Below are positions 13,681-26,500 of a stretch of DNA of 64,000 nucleotides, piece after piece. How positions within the stretch are numbered: the stretch's first letter is position 1; each line of letters opens with the position of its first letter. The position numbers were made by a program, and so were the translations under genes. The notes below the pieces were generated by a model. The model saw nothing but the letters and a program-made list of their open reading frames with translations. It was not told the origin of the DNA and made no database searches. The stretch covers positions 682,974 to 746,973 of the forward strand of contig VZSF01011151.1 in the NCBI GenBank assembly GCA_013398295.1, in the 5' to 3' direction. This stretch comes from Chionis minor (taxonomy: Eukaryota > Chordata > Aves > Charadriiformes > Chionididae).

Positions 13681-16180
13681 TTGCCCTGTCTTAGAAACAA
13701 CAAAATCTAAGAATCCAAACAAAACCTTTTTGGATGACATGCCGTTTCCTTTTCCAGTTGGAAGCTTTCTACGTACCTGCATGGCTCCCAGGGTTAGTTG
13801 AGGAGGTTACAGCAAGAAGGAAATAAGTACTCAGCAAATTTATTTTGATACTCCCAGCAATTAAATCTCTGTGTAAAGAGTAATCTGTATAAGACTGTCT
13901 CCCCAGCCTTTCCCGTGGTGTAGGATATGTTTTCCCACAGAACAGACCCTGGACCCATTCCATAGGTCAGAGGCTCCCAGTTTAATTTTTCTTTTATTTT
14001 CTTACTTAACTGTTGCGGCTGGCAGTGGCACAGCACTCGCTCTTTGCCGTACGCAAGGACTCGAGTTGTTTACTCAATGCATACTGCCAGGTCCCTATAT
14101 GTGAGGATCTGGGACCCAAGTGCCTGTTCTCCCTCCCTGTCCACTTACCTTGCTGGCTCGCCCACACCCTGTGCAGTATTTCAGTGCTGGACAAATGCAG
14201 CCGAGCGGCTGGATGCAGGCATCAGTCTGCTGGGACTCGCGGTGAGACACAGGCTCTTGCCACCTGTGGTCTTTTAGTCTTAACACAGCCACCACACGGG
14301 GGTCATTTCCAAGATTAAAACCGCCGGGGACAACATTTCCTGCCAGGAATTTTCTGAGAAAATTGATACTGCCAGAGAAAAGCAAGGATGAAGTGACCAG
14401 CTCAAAAATTTTCCCCAGCTGGTACCCCTGAACTGACTTATGACAAGTTATTTACTTCCACTTACTATTAGAATTTCTGTTATTTTTTATTTCTTCCTTT
14501 CATTTTTGTATTGTCTGCATTTCAGTTCATGGTTCTGTTGTTAACCATAGTTTTTACCTTGCAGGTGGACAAAGATAAAGTATATCTGCCCTCTGAAGGA
14601 AAGCCTTATGCACAAGAGTTGATCAGGCTCTATTTTTCACATGTAACCACCTCACTAGAATTTTAAACAAAAGCAAAATGTTCCACACGGATGTCTGCTG
14701 TGTCTCCCAGTAGTGATACTTGCACCTCAGTGTCCCCTTTGCACCTGCAGTCTTAAGGGCTTGCGCTTCTGAACACGAGGTTGGTGTCATTAAATGTACT
14801 TCTTCTATCCAACAGCCACGTGAAAGTGTGTTTTGGGTCAATTTCCACTCACCCACAACTTCAAAAGCACTAGTAAAAGTTTAATAAAGGCTGGGCACAC
14901 TTGCACATTCATTTGCTAGCAGCGTAGGCAGCAGTAAGCCAATTCCTCTGTGAAAACACCTGATGAGTGCAGAAGGTTGAAGGTAAATATCAACTTTCAG
15001 ATGAAAACAGCTGCCTTCCGTGCAGAGAAAATGCTGCCCCCAAACCTGAGAGTGACCCTGCTGCTCTGGGCGGTCCCGCTGCATCGGAGAGGGTTTGGCA
15101 GAGGACCTGCTTGTGCTCTGCGGGCAGCAGCCCGCCAGCCGCCATGGTGAGACTCGTGGGCTGCGAGAAGGTCTGGCGCCCTGGCGATTAGCACAGCCAG
15201 TCAATGTATGTTGGTCCTTCTTGTGGGTTTTGCCCACAATATGCATATTGTAATGTTGTAAGGTTCTGCCCCCCTGCCTGTGGGTGCTCACCAAAATTTG
15301 ACGGGCGGGGACAGCTGAAAACAAAACGTTGCGTTAAGGTCTACGTGCCCCTGATGGTCTCCAGGGAATGGCTCTGTTCCACGTCCACACCGTGTCGGCA
15401 CAACCCGGCTCTGCTGGCTGTGCCTGGCGTAACATCCCCACGTCCTCGGAACAGCCTGCGCTGCTCTATGGAGCCTGCGCTGGCAAGGCAGCCAAAACCG
15501 TACCCTGGCGTTGTTACTGGCTATAGGACTCCTTATTAACATTTATATGACTATTTTACTCTCGGTCTGAGCTCCAGATGTTTTTTAACAGTTTAATAAC
15601 TTTTGCAGAATGAAAGCATGGCTAGCATGTTTAGTCAGGTATGTCTAGTTATGGTAAAAAGCTAGATGCTTCGTTTTTCCGGTTTGGTGTTTTTTCTCTG
15701 AACTTGCTGATTTTTGCATTTTGTTTAATAGCGCTGCTGATAATGGTACCTTCTTCTTCTGTTCCTCCCTGAAATCTTTCACATCCTCCCTATCAAAGTG
15801 AATGAAAGCTGATTTTTTTTTTTAATGCAGATTCTTTAGAAGAAATGTAGCTTTGGAAATAATTTCTAATGTTATGTTCTCTTCAATAATTTTTTCAGCC
15901 TTTTGAAATGTTATTTGTAGCTCAGTATCCCTTTTTTTACCTAGTTTTGCTGTCACCTTCATTACCTTTCAGCCTTTCCGCACAGGCAGCTTGGATTTGA
16001 GAAAATGCTATCATCTTCCCCACTGGCGGGAGAAGTGTTTAAAAAAAGGCTTTCTGTCCTGCACAGCGCTTTCAGATTTCAACGTTTACTGTTCTGCATC
16101 AGCACAACATTAACAGCCTGGAGACAGTTCACAAAATCATGATACCAGCACCGAAATACTCGGTGGCTTGGGGCTGTCGG
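13681..16180. other. Intergenic, no gene recognised
   Basis: No reading frame here resembles a known protein. A patch at about 14950-15540 is richer in G+C and CpG and is open in several frames on both strands, as expected by chance in such composition. The rest is AT-rich. Confidence 0.5.
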
Positions 16181-16184
16181 CAAA

Positions 16185-16320
16185 CCCCCAGCCCATGAGG
16201 AAGACCAGGTCTTGCCCTGACCTTGCTCTTCACCCACAGCCCTGGAGCAAGGATTTGAACTTGGGTTTCCTCCGTTGCAGGGCATTAGGTTGCTTTGCAC
16301 ATTAGACTAGGCTAGCAGTC
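16185..16320 (-). repeat. tRNA-derived SINE relic
   Basis: Read on the minus strand, this holds the two internal pol III promoter boxes of a tRNA-like head. An A-box-like TAGCCTAGTCTA is at 16303-16314 and a B-box-like AGTTCAAATCC at 16251-16261, separated by about 41 bases as in tRNA genes. The acceptor stem and anticodon arm are not preserved well enough for a working tRNA, and unrelated sequence continues after the B box. That pattern fits a decayed tRNA-derived SINE of an old amniote type. The family is not identified. Confidence 0.45.
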
Positions 16321-19300
16321 CTCATCTTTTTCAAACTTCGACATCCTTTCAAATTTCCTATAGTACACACAGATTTTTATGTATAGCGAATTTAAGCTAC
16401 TTACTATAGACTTAATTTACTTAATTATCTTCTCATGGATTGCTGGAAAGCAGACCAGTAGTTTTCTGTTAAAGGATGTCACAGGGTGTGGATTTGAGCT
16501 ACTCCTCTTGGTTTGTTGCGTGCACCAACTTTCCTATGATACATTTTGGATCACAAATTCCATCTGGAACCTAAAAAGTCTTTGCTGGTGCAGTTTTTGT
16601 TGCATGTTTTCGTTAAAACTGGCATGGTCCCACAAGCAATTTTATCTTCACTGCAGTAGTCTTCAGTATAGCAGAGTTTATTAAAAAAATTCCCAAGCCA
16701 CAATAGTTGATGGTTATATGATTGACTACAGTGACGTCTCCTAGCAACTTGGCTGAAAAAAGATCATCTCACGTTGCTCATTTGTCCAGAGATTTCCAGA
16801 TTGCTGTGTAAAAACTTGTTTATCTTGATGAGGCTGACTAAACCATCTCACTTCACCAGTACTCCCTGCACCAGATTTTGTGCCGTGCTGTTGAAAAAGC
16901 TTCTCTAAAAGCGACATTAAAGGTATAAGCTCCATTCTCAGATTCCTGTTTTGGGGGCAAGACATATGCAAAATGTCCTCCCAGGCAGCTGAGTAGTGCT
17001 ACCTCACATCACCAAAGCATTCACTTCCCTCTGGCCTGCCCTTTCCCAGCAGCTCTTCTGCACCAGGGCTTGCAAAGGATAGAGACCGACCTATGGAGTT
17101 CATATTGCTGTCAGACACAGGTTTTCAGAGTCAGGTTTACAGAGTCAGGTACGCAGACCTTTCGTCTGGCATCCCCTCTGTGCTGATGATGACAGCAAAT
17201 GATTGGCTTGATGATAGTCAACATGATTTCCATAAGCCTGTCTTTTAAAGAGTTTAGTTGTTAGTTGTGAGCAAATGCATCTCTTCCAAAAGATTTCACG
17301 GGTGTGATGCGACAAGACACTGCTAGCCTCCTTCTCCTCTCCTCATGGCATTCCCCTTTCCTTTCTCCGACCGCCTCCTCAGGCTGCGACAACATTGTGT
17401 GTCACCATCCCACCCACTGTCTGTGTTGACCTGAGGCTGGCTAACATTCAGCGTAGACGTGATAGGGGCGAGACATTGCTGGGTGCGAGAAATGGCAGAT
17501 GCTGTCCTTTTCCCCTCCTGAAGAAGAGCATCCAGCATTGATGGAGAGCTCATGGAGAGGACGTGGTCCTGCAGCGCAGGCTGCTGTGGTGCAGCCACTC
17601 TGCCTGGCCTGCTAACTGCATTTGACCATAAGCTCATACCTCTGAGAAGCAGGTGCTGTCACTGGTCAAAAGGCCTTTTTTGCTTCAACGCCAGCCTATC
17701 GCAACATGCCGTGCATGACCAAAGCTAATGTGGAAAGAACTGCTGGAGCTACAAGTGAGACACGTAGCCGCAGGGCTGTGAGCCCTGTGCTGGCTGCCCG
17801 CCGGCCTGAGGTAGCCGTTCTGCTTTGCAGACCCCCAAACTGCGATGGACCTCTCTGCTTGAGAGATCACTTGTCTCCTGGTGCCATACCCCTGCCACTA
17901 CAGGTGGCAAGCTCTTTGCTGGATTTGTGCTGCAAAGGCGGCTGGCTGACCATCAAAACCTTTCCAGGTCCATGGAGTTGCCTCTCTCTCTCTTTGACTC
18001 GCGTGGCATGAATTCTAATTTCTTGAGGGTGTGTTGTAAAAGCTGCATCTTTTTACAAGGCTTTGAAGGGTGTACAAAGAAATTATGCGAGTGTGCTTTT
18101 GAAAGGTTCCTGCCATCACTGTCCAGTGCCTGATGCAAATTGTTTTCTTCGCTTTGTTATTTAAACTGCTGGCAGATGAGTTAATTAATTTTAATAGAAT
18201 GCTTACAGGGTGGGTTTTGCAAGTCTAGTTATTGGAAGGGCACTCAGAAATGTTAAAAGGTCTCTTTTAATGTCAAATCTAAAGAAAGCAATACAATTAA
18301 ATAATGGTCTAGTGGGGTTTTTTTAATAAAAAAAAAAGGAAGAGAGAAAAAGAAAAGGAAGAGGCCAGGTCAATTGAAGTAATTTCACTACTAAGAGTAC
18401 AGGAGTGTTAGAGGTCCTCCAGATCCCTTGGTTTTGTTCATGTACATATCTCTCTGATATCTTTCTAACTTTATTGTCTATATTTGGATCTAGTTAATGC
18501 AGACTTCTCTGCTTTGAATTGGCCTGCCTTTATGCTGTGGCTGATATCAAGATACTCAATGAATCCACAGTGAGGAGATCATCAAAATGGGGATCCTGGA
18601 CCACTCACACAGTACAAACCACCCTCAAGGGCAACCAGAGATACTGGTCCACTAAACTGGATCTGCCAGTGCAGGCATTCCTGGTATCTGTGTGAAAGAG
18701 TCATCCTGGAGAGAGGGCTAATCAGAGGCCTGTTGGCATGCAGTGAGACAGCAAGGAGGAAGGCGTGCGGGAATGCTGAGGTTATCCCAGCAAACATGCA
18801 GGGATTGTCCAACCAGCTAGGTGTTTTCATTCCTTAGGATTTTTTAAATCACTTCTCTGCGCCTTTGGTGGTGTGCATAAGGCTATCTCTACAGCACAAG
18901 TAGACAAAGTGTCCCCTAAAGCCAAGATATTTGCAATGTTTTTCTTGCAGCAGAAAATCATTTCACTCATCAACATGTCTCCTTGTCATTTCCTTTTTAA
19001 GGCTCTGTCTCTAACAACAATAGAGCTTGGCCTGCCGCATTTCACCTTAAGAAATCAACGGAGTGGATGAAGTTGGATTTCTAAATATGCTTATGTATTC
19101 ACGTATCAACTCTGCTCTACCCTGAGTACAAGAATACCTCTGAGGATAGAGCAGCGAGTTCCTTTACCTGCTTCTGGCCTTAAATGATTAAATGTGTCGA
19201 ATGGCTGACTGTTGCTGTGGTTGAAAAGCACTGATAAAGAACTGAGGAGAGTCAAATCTTGCTGTGTTTCAGGTATTTTCCCTTTAGTCACGTTCCTTTT

Positions 19301-22300
19301 GAACTGAACACTCTTCAGAACGCCTCATCACGGATTAGTCTTTCTTTTTAATTCTAGCCTATGCCAAGGTAAATTTGTAACAGAAGTTTTCTTTCACTTG
19401 TGTATAACCTTGAGAAATATTCTTTCAGCTGGTAGTTTGACTAAACTTACAAAGAACAGAGTTGAGCAATTTTGTCTAATCTCATCATGTCAGAAAACAT
19501 GTATTAAGCTTGGATTAAGAAACTAAAAGATTAAAAATACAGTGGTTGTGCTCAAGTCCATTCTCATTACATCTTTCCAAGCAACCCTTTCAAGATTTTA
19601 TCTGTCGTTGAGCTTTGTTTCTGTCGCTAATAAAACGATATGAGACAAATAATGAAATATTGATTTAGCAACTTGAAACTTTTTTAACTGCCATTTTATT
19701 CGATGCATCCATAGGCACCGCAGCAGAATGAAAGTTTTATTGTAGACTGAATGAACCTATTGGTTTGTGCATGACGTGATGAAATTGTAACATAGCGATA
19801 AAATTGCAGGGCACATTTATGCCATCTGTTTCATAGTGGAAAAACAAAGAGCATTTTGGTGATGGCCCCATACAATAAATCTGGATTTAGATAAAGAAAA
19901 GCAACTGGAGCTTGCAATGTTAGGGACAGCCTAAGATGCTGCACGTCCTCCTTCTCCCGCTGTTGCTCAGCTGCAAAGTTCTCCCAAGTGTTTCTTGGTC
20001 TAGGCATCCTTAGCTGCTATAGTCTGCTGAGTTAAGGGCTCAGAAAAACACCTTTAAGTCATAAAACAGATGTTTGCCTCTTCCTATCTTGTCTGTTGCT
20101 TTCATCACCTTTTCATTTTTGGAGTGGTCAGGAAGGAAGGTGGTGAGGTTGCACCGCTCCACAATCACTCAATGGTAGGAAACAAAGGTTTACGGTCTAT
20201 TAGCAGGAGGCAAGCGTGAAACAGTTTTGTTCAATCTTCCATCAAAACAATGTAAAATCTATGACCTGAGCCCTGTGTTATCAGAAAATGAGGGAACTAC
20301 ATTACTGTAAATCACGTAGTATGTGCAGAAAAGATATTTGCCTTGGGAAATCAGTAAAGTAAGATAAGAGGATTCTCTTATTCTGACTATTCTTCAAACA
20401 TTCAATATTGGGGCCCTTGTATTTTTAAATATCATGTGGCCTTAAAGAAGGGCCCATAAAATACTGTCTGTGTACCTGATGAAATCTGTAGATATGGAAC
20501 ATCGTTAAGAGGGGTAATAAATCCTTTTTTAAATTATTTCTGTTGCAAGGTTATAAATGTTATAGCATATCTACCTAATAAGAAATAAAAAACATCTTTC
20601 TTCTTTGTCAGGGTGGAGCTCCATCTCCAGGGAGTTTCTCCACAGTTTGTCACTGTTTTCTGTGTGTCCCCCTCCCCACAGCTGTCCTCTGTAGTGTACC
20701 TGGGTGACCTGCTGTAATGGCATCTGTTCGAAGTCCATAAATAGACTTTTGGAGGAGGAAAGGAGAAGACAAAAGATGGCAGGGTTATCAAAGCCACCAG
20801 TTTCTGGTCCAGCTACAGCACTATGGTTGCCTCGGGGCATCTGTGCACACTCCCAGCAGTAAAACCCCTCTCTGGCATGTCCTCCTCCGTTCAGCTACCC
20901 ACCCCCAGTTCCTAGTCCTGGTTCCTCAGCCTGCCAAAACGTGGGGAGTACACACTTTCCTACTGCTTTGCCTACAGCCTGCTGCTCTACAGAGCGAGAC
21001 CTTCATAGATAATTGCTGTGAGTTTAGCATCAGCTTCTGTGAAGGAGGTTTTCATCCTTCCCCAGCTGTGTCCATTAGGCACCTGGTTACCTGCCTGGCA
21101 GAAATCGGTGCTCGACAGATTTTAAACGACAATGATGGAAGCAACAGGGTTTGTTTGTGTTTAAGCCCCAGAAGGCACAGTTTTCATTTTTTTAGAGTGT
21201 TTGTCAGTTTTAAGATGAGAGCTTGAAAAATGCCATTAAAATGAAGAATGGCCACAAGGTAATAAAGAAACAATCTTCGCACTTTAAGGACTTGAGCTAA
21301 AAGCTAAATGACTGTAGTGGTTCAGATTGTAAAAGCAGTGGGAAACTTAATGAACAGTGACCCCATAGGAAAGTCAATCTGTCTGTTAATGTTTAGTTTT
21401 GTCATTTCTTTTGAAAAGTAATAAACTTCTATTATCTAATCTATTGGTTATGGAACCAGGGGTCAGGCTCCCGTTGAGCTTAACTCTGCCAATCTGTCTC
21501 AGCTGAAATTCCTGACCTTCCCTGTGTAATAGGTAAACATCCCAAGCAAGAAATAAGTACGCAGGTACTCAGGGAAACAGTTAATGGTTGTGGGGAAAGG
21601 AAATTGTCACGAACTTGACTGCAAAAGCTCTAAATGGTCTGCAAATTCCCCTAATCTTAAGCTGATTCAGCCAGTTAAATTATTTGAGCAGAGCAAAACA
21701 GAAAGAACGAAACTGTGGTTAACTGGTAGTGGCTGATGCCCCAGTTCTGTAACAAACCATTCATCTGGCTGCCATAGAATATTTATTGCTGATCTCAAAG
21801 CAAAGGTGGCAATCAAATAAGCGATAAAAATATGAGCCTCTTTGCTTATGTTTAGCTATTAAGAACACATACTTACTTAACCGGGTAGTCAGAAGAGGCA
21901 CCTTGAAAACTAGCTGAGTTAAAGAAGTGTGTTTTAGCTACAAGCTAAAATAATTCGGCTAAAAGTAGCATAGCTGTGCCCTCTGTGGCACCACAAACCT
22001 TCGTAAAGCAGGAAAGCTGCAAACTTTGGGTAGCACCATCCACACAGGCTGCTGCTCTGAGCACAGGCCGGGAAAAGGCTGGAGAAGTCGTCTGCTGCCT
22101 GTCCCCTGCCACAGGGCGGAACCAGCCCTGTCCTATAAATTTCTTCATTTGGGCTAAAGTTTCAGGCTGGCTTCATTTGAATCTTATCAGCTTCTTAAAT
22201 CAGAAGCTGATGCTGTTTGGTCAGGCTTTGTGACCAGCGTCTTTGAGTGGCTTTATACAGCCACACGCCCTGTGAGAAAGGGACTGTGCTGGGGTGGGAT

Positions 22301-22900
22301 GTGACTTTGGAAGTAGCTGAGCTGACAAAACTCCTCAGGCTTCACCACTCTTCTGAGGTTTTCTTCACCCAGTTAAGTAGCAGGGGTTATCTAGAATCCA
22401 ACTTCTACATGGACACGTCCCTCAGTATTCAAATTTAATTGGAGATTTATGAGTTGGTTACATACTGCATGTCACACTAAATCGGTATTTTCTTCTTTAT
22501 GGCGCCTTAATAAAAATTGTGTAGCCCTATTTACATGTGTGTCTCACATAAAATTTCTTTAAAGTCTACTCAAGTTTATTTCTGCTTAAAAGCCTATTGC
22601 AATTTACAGTCAAATATATAATGCAAGTAAAGCTTCACATTTAAAAAGTTATAGAGCTTTTTATAGTTTCCATCTTTTTTTTTCCCCTTTTTCTTTTTTT
22701 TTTTTTTTTTTTTGTTGCTGGATGGCATTTGGTTCTGCAGGCTGGAAAAACAGCTTTCCTGAGTAGTAACGTCCTTTCCCATTAACCAAATTTGTTGATG
22801 TAAAGGAAAATTTCCGGATGGCTGTTTGCTGTTGCTAAAGTACAGTGAAAAGTTGGTGAAAAACAGTCTGGAGAAGGCTGCTGTCTTCAGGAAGAAGAAT
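16321..22900. other. Intergenic, no gene recognised
   Basis: AT-rich sequence with many short frames on both strands, none resembling a known protein. A purine-rich A/G tract lies at 18328-18364 and a 20-base T run at 22694-22713. No recognised interspersed repeat. Confidence 0.45.
22694..22713 (+). repeat. Poly(T) tract, 20 T
   Basis: An uninterrupted run of 20 T within a T/C-rich stretch (22676-22713). On the minus strand it is poly(A), but no retrocopy is recognised next to it. Confidence 0.9.
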
Positions 22901-22924
22901 GAACCTATAAAGGGTCGTACTGGT

Positions 22925-23545
22925 CTTCAGGCTGTCCCGGCAGTGGGGCAACCATGGGGCAGAGCCGGGATGGGGCTGGGGAGCGGGGACCGCCGCGGAC
23001 CTGAGGACCACCGGGCATGGCCAGGGATACAAGGCAGCTCTGTGGCTGGGGCAGGAGCCCAGCAGGTGAAGCTGGGGCGGCCGGGTCTGCTCCCATCCCA
23101 GGGCAGAGGCCCCCCATGCTCTTCCTCACCATTTTTCCCCACCGGGGCCAGCCCTGGGCAGGGATGCAGAGCCCTAAGCGCCCCGGCCCAAGCCCGGGCA
23201 ATGGTTTGATCTGTGTAACCAGCAGGATCCTCCTTTTGGTGCCACCTGTTGCCTTCTGCCTACTCCGCGTGGGTGTGACAGGACAGACAGGAGGACGGCA
23301 GCCTCCCAGCCCGGCCCCGGTGTGCCCCGTGCTTCTCTGGCACGCCTGGGCGCAGTCCTGATGCATCACTGCTTCCACTCCTGCTTTAACCTGTGCAGCA
23401 TGCTGATGGGAAATCTCTTCTCTCCCTTTGCCCTGGCAGCGTCGTGCGTCCTCAGTGTGCGTGGCCAGCAGCAGCCGCTCGGTGGCCACCTGCCCTCGGG
23501 CACCTCCGGCTTGGTGCTGCACCGCTCCCACCCCACCTTTTTCTG
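22925..23545. other. GC-rich island without a recognised gene
   Basis: A sharply bounded G+C-rich block inside AT-rich sequence. It is open for about 200 codons on the minus strand and for over 100 in + frames, but the translations are biased in Gly, Pro, Arg and Ala with no recognisable domain. It may be a small CpG island, an isolated exon or a decayed repeat. I see no convincing splice sites. Confidence 0.3.
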
Positions 23546-26500
23546 AGCAGAGCTTCCTGGTGCCTTGCCTGAAGTAAATTTGGAAAGCCCAGACTAATTA
23601 AAGAACTCTCTCAAATACACCGTGTGGGGAAAGATGCCGCATCAGGCATCCCTGTGAGTGTCCAGGACCTCTCCAGCCAGCAGAAAAGCCATGGGCAGCA
23701 GAAGTCCAGAGGTAACGGTGCTCCCTGTCCGTCTGCGGTGCCCAGAGGAAAGACAACACAAAAATGAGAATAAATTTTAATTCTTCATGATGGCAGCAGA
23801 GCCACTTGTCACAGAGGGTCGCAGGATCGTTAGAGACTGGCCTGTCCCTGTCGACACAGAAGTACTTGTGTCCTTCAGGCAATGGTCTGAGGGGAGGGCT
23901 TCTCCCGACCTGCTGAGAACATTTCCCTCAGCACTACCACCATCCCTACGGCATAAATGACCCTCTGCTTTCCAGCACCTTTACCCCTGCCCTTGGAGGG
24001 TGGCAGCAGTGGCACACCTTTACGAATAACGCCGGCGTAGCGCACGTGCCGAACGCCGTGTGTGCAGGCGACCACCTACGTGAGCAGCGATGTCACAGTG
24101 ACTCATCAAACCGGTTGCTTCCTCCAACCCACAGAGCTGCCCAATCGCTCACAGCAATTAAGTAGCATGATACGTGGGAGAAGCACGCACAGTAATGTCT
24201 GTGCCATGCTGCAAAGGTTGAGCCTTTTGTGACCGTGGGCCTGGCACAACCTACACCCTGTTGCCACCTGGCCACGGTGGCACGCTTGGCTGCAGGCTGA
24301 CCGGCCGGTTTGCTCTGGAGGAGTTGGTCCTGCTAGGTGACCCTCCAATGTTCTCCCTGTCTTCCTGTCCTCATCATCTGCTGCTCACCCCACTGCAGAT
24401 GGTGCAGTCATAGCCTGTACGGTCCTTTATCTCACCTTACTTATTCATTGTAAGTGGTTGCTTGTAAGAATGGATTTCCTTCTTCCAACAGCATTAGTCA
24501 TAGCATTTCTGACGTGGTTCGTCTCCCGTTTACCTCTCAACATCTGGTTAATGACCCTGTGTTCTCCTTTCTAATAGCTGGTGACACTGCAAATCACGAC
24601 CAGAGCCTGGAGCCGGCACCTAACGTCTGTGTAACGCAAGGCGAAGGCAAATCACTTGTCTAGAACTGAATCACTCGGAAGAAAAATATTTCAGCTGCAT
24701 CTGATAAGACAGCTGCAAAATACTCACGGCCTTTTGGAATATAAGACAGAATATGAAATATGTGGAAAAAAAACCATTTCTGGATGGCATTATCAAAAAT
24801 GTTCAGCATATGGTTAGCAGTTTCCAGTCAAGTGGAAGATAAACCCTTTATAGACTGTAGTAGGAGCAGTGATTTGCTGTCAGTGGCATTTTCAAAAAGT
24901 ACATCTGGATCAACCAGGTTAGGAGGCGATACAGAAATTTGTCAGCTAAACAAGGAAGGTTACAGACCTCAGGGTGAGATACAAAATAAGGTATTTAATT
25001 GCATAAGGGTCAATGAAAGTAAGGACACGAACCTATAGAATTTTATTCATACTGTTAGTCCTATTAAAATGACTGATAAAGGGGCTACACCCTGTGGATG
25101 AGTTGCAGCGCTATATCTCCAGTTTAGTTGTCTCATAGAGTGTCTGAGACATGAAAACAAAGTTTTCTTCCGATATTTTGTTGTCCTAGATTGGATATCA
25201 GCAGAGGGTCATATTAGCTTCTGTGAGATGAAAGAATTTTAATGCATACTGATTATATGTTAATGCTATAAGAAAAATAGAAGCACTTTACAAGAGCAAA
25301 TGCTCTTTCTATAAAGACCATACATATACTGAAGAATGAAATTCTTAGTTCCAGAGCCTGATCCTTTTTTGAGTTTTTTTGTTAAGGCAGGGAAGTGCGA
25401 TGGATGTTGCTATGTTGCCCTCTCGTGGGGCGAGCCTGGAAGCAGCAGCTAAAGGGGCCGGAGCATCCAGCTCCTCTCTCTCAGCGTCTCTCACCGGCCT
25501 GAGAAAAAGTGGCAAGAGACCTACACACGGCAAATATTTAGTCAAATAAGTCAATTTTCCCCCTAATTCTTCTGTCTCTGCACTTCTGTCAAAAACAGCT
25601 CCGAAGCTAGGTCCCTGCCAGAATTGCGCAGACTGTCCAAACAATACATAGACGGTCCAGCTCCTCTTCCCGATTCTCTTTCTGCAGGACTTGATGCAGT
25701 AAACAGTAATTAAAAAGCAGGAGGATGAGCAACGTTATTGCGTGGCACAGTGCCCAGATGAAGTGCATGTCAGAAACGAAGGCAGCGCACTAGAGGTGGA
25801 AGTCTACACACAGATCCATTTTGCTTTGCTGTGAACGATGCCATCTATCACCCAGATTGCTGCAATTGCCTCCCACGTTGTTATATCTCATCTCTATTCT
25901 GTGCTCTTCTTCTGGGAATTTTAAAGCCACATTTTCCTGTCTAGCCAAGGTACTTTTGTCACCCACACTGAGAGAGTTGTCTGAGTACTTCATGGTCTCT
26001 GAAATATTTATCCTCTCAGTTTTCTTGTCAGGTAAGGAAATTCTCCGTTTTGCAGATGACAAAGTGAGGCACACGGATTAATTCTCAGCTCCAAAAAAAG
26101 AGATTTATGCATGCAAAGTGGTGCTTAGGCAGAATTTAAGAGTCTATATCCAAAACGTACATTGCAAAAAGTCCCGTACGGTGGCTGGAGGTATCTGCTG
26201 GCACGCAGGAAGCTGACAGGGAGTTCCCTTCTCTGCCTGAGTGAGGGGAAAAGTGAGAGTGGCTCAACTTCTTGTTGCGAGCCATTTATTTCTGTATATA
26301 GAATAGAATATTCTATATATTCAGAAGGTCCTAAATAAAACTGCACTCAGCTAGGACTTCACTCGCAGCCTGTGCTACTAGCAATCACATTGGGGTGGAG
26401 GAGGAGGCACAGCCTGCAAAGCTCCCAGAGGGGAAGGAATGGAGGTAAGATCTTGCCCTACCCCGCTGTGGCTAGCTGAGGGAAGCGCTGCCTCCCTTGT

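Noticed and set aside
16251..16314. Functional tRNA gene
   Set aside because: A- and B-box-like motifs are present, but the stems and anticodon loop do not form a credible cloverleaf. A SINE relic fits better.
22905..23531. 208-codon minus-strand open frame
   Set aside because: Low-complexity GC-rich translation without a domain or splice context. The block itself is kept as a composition feature only.
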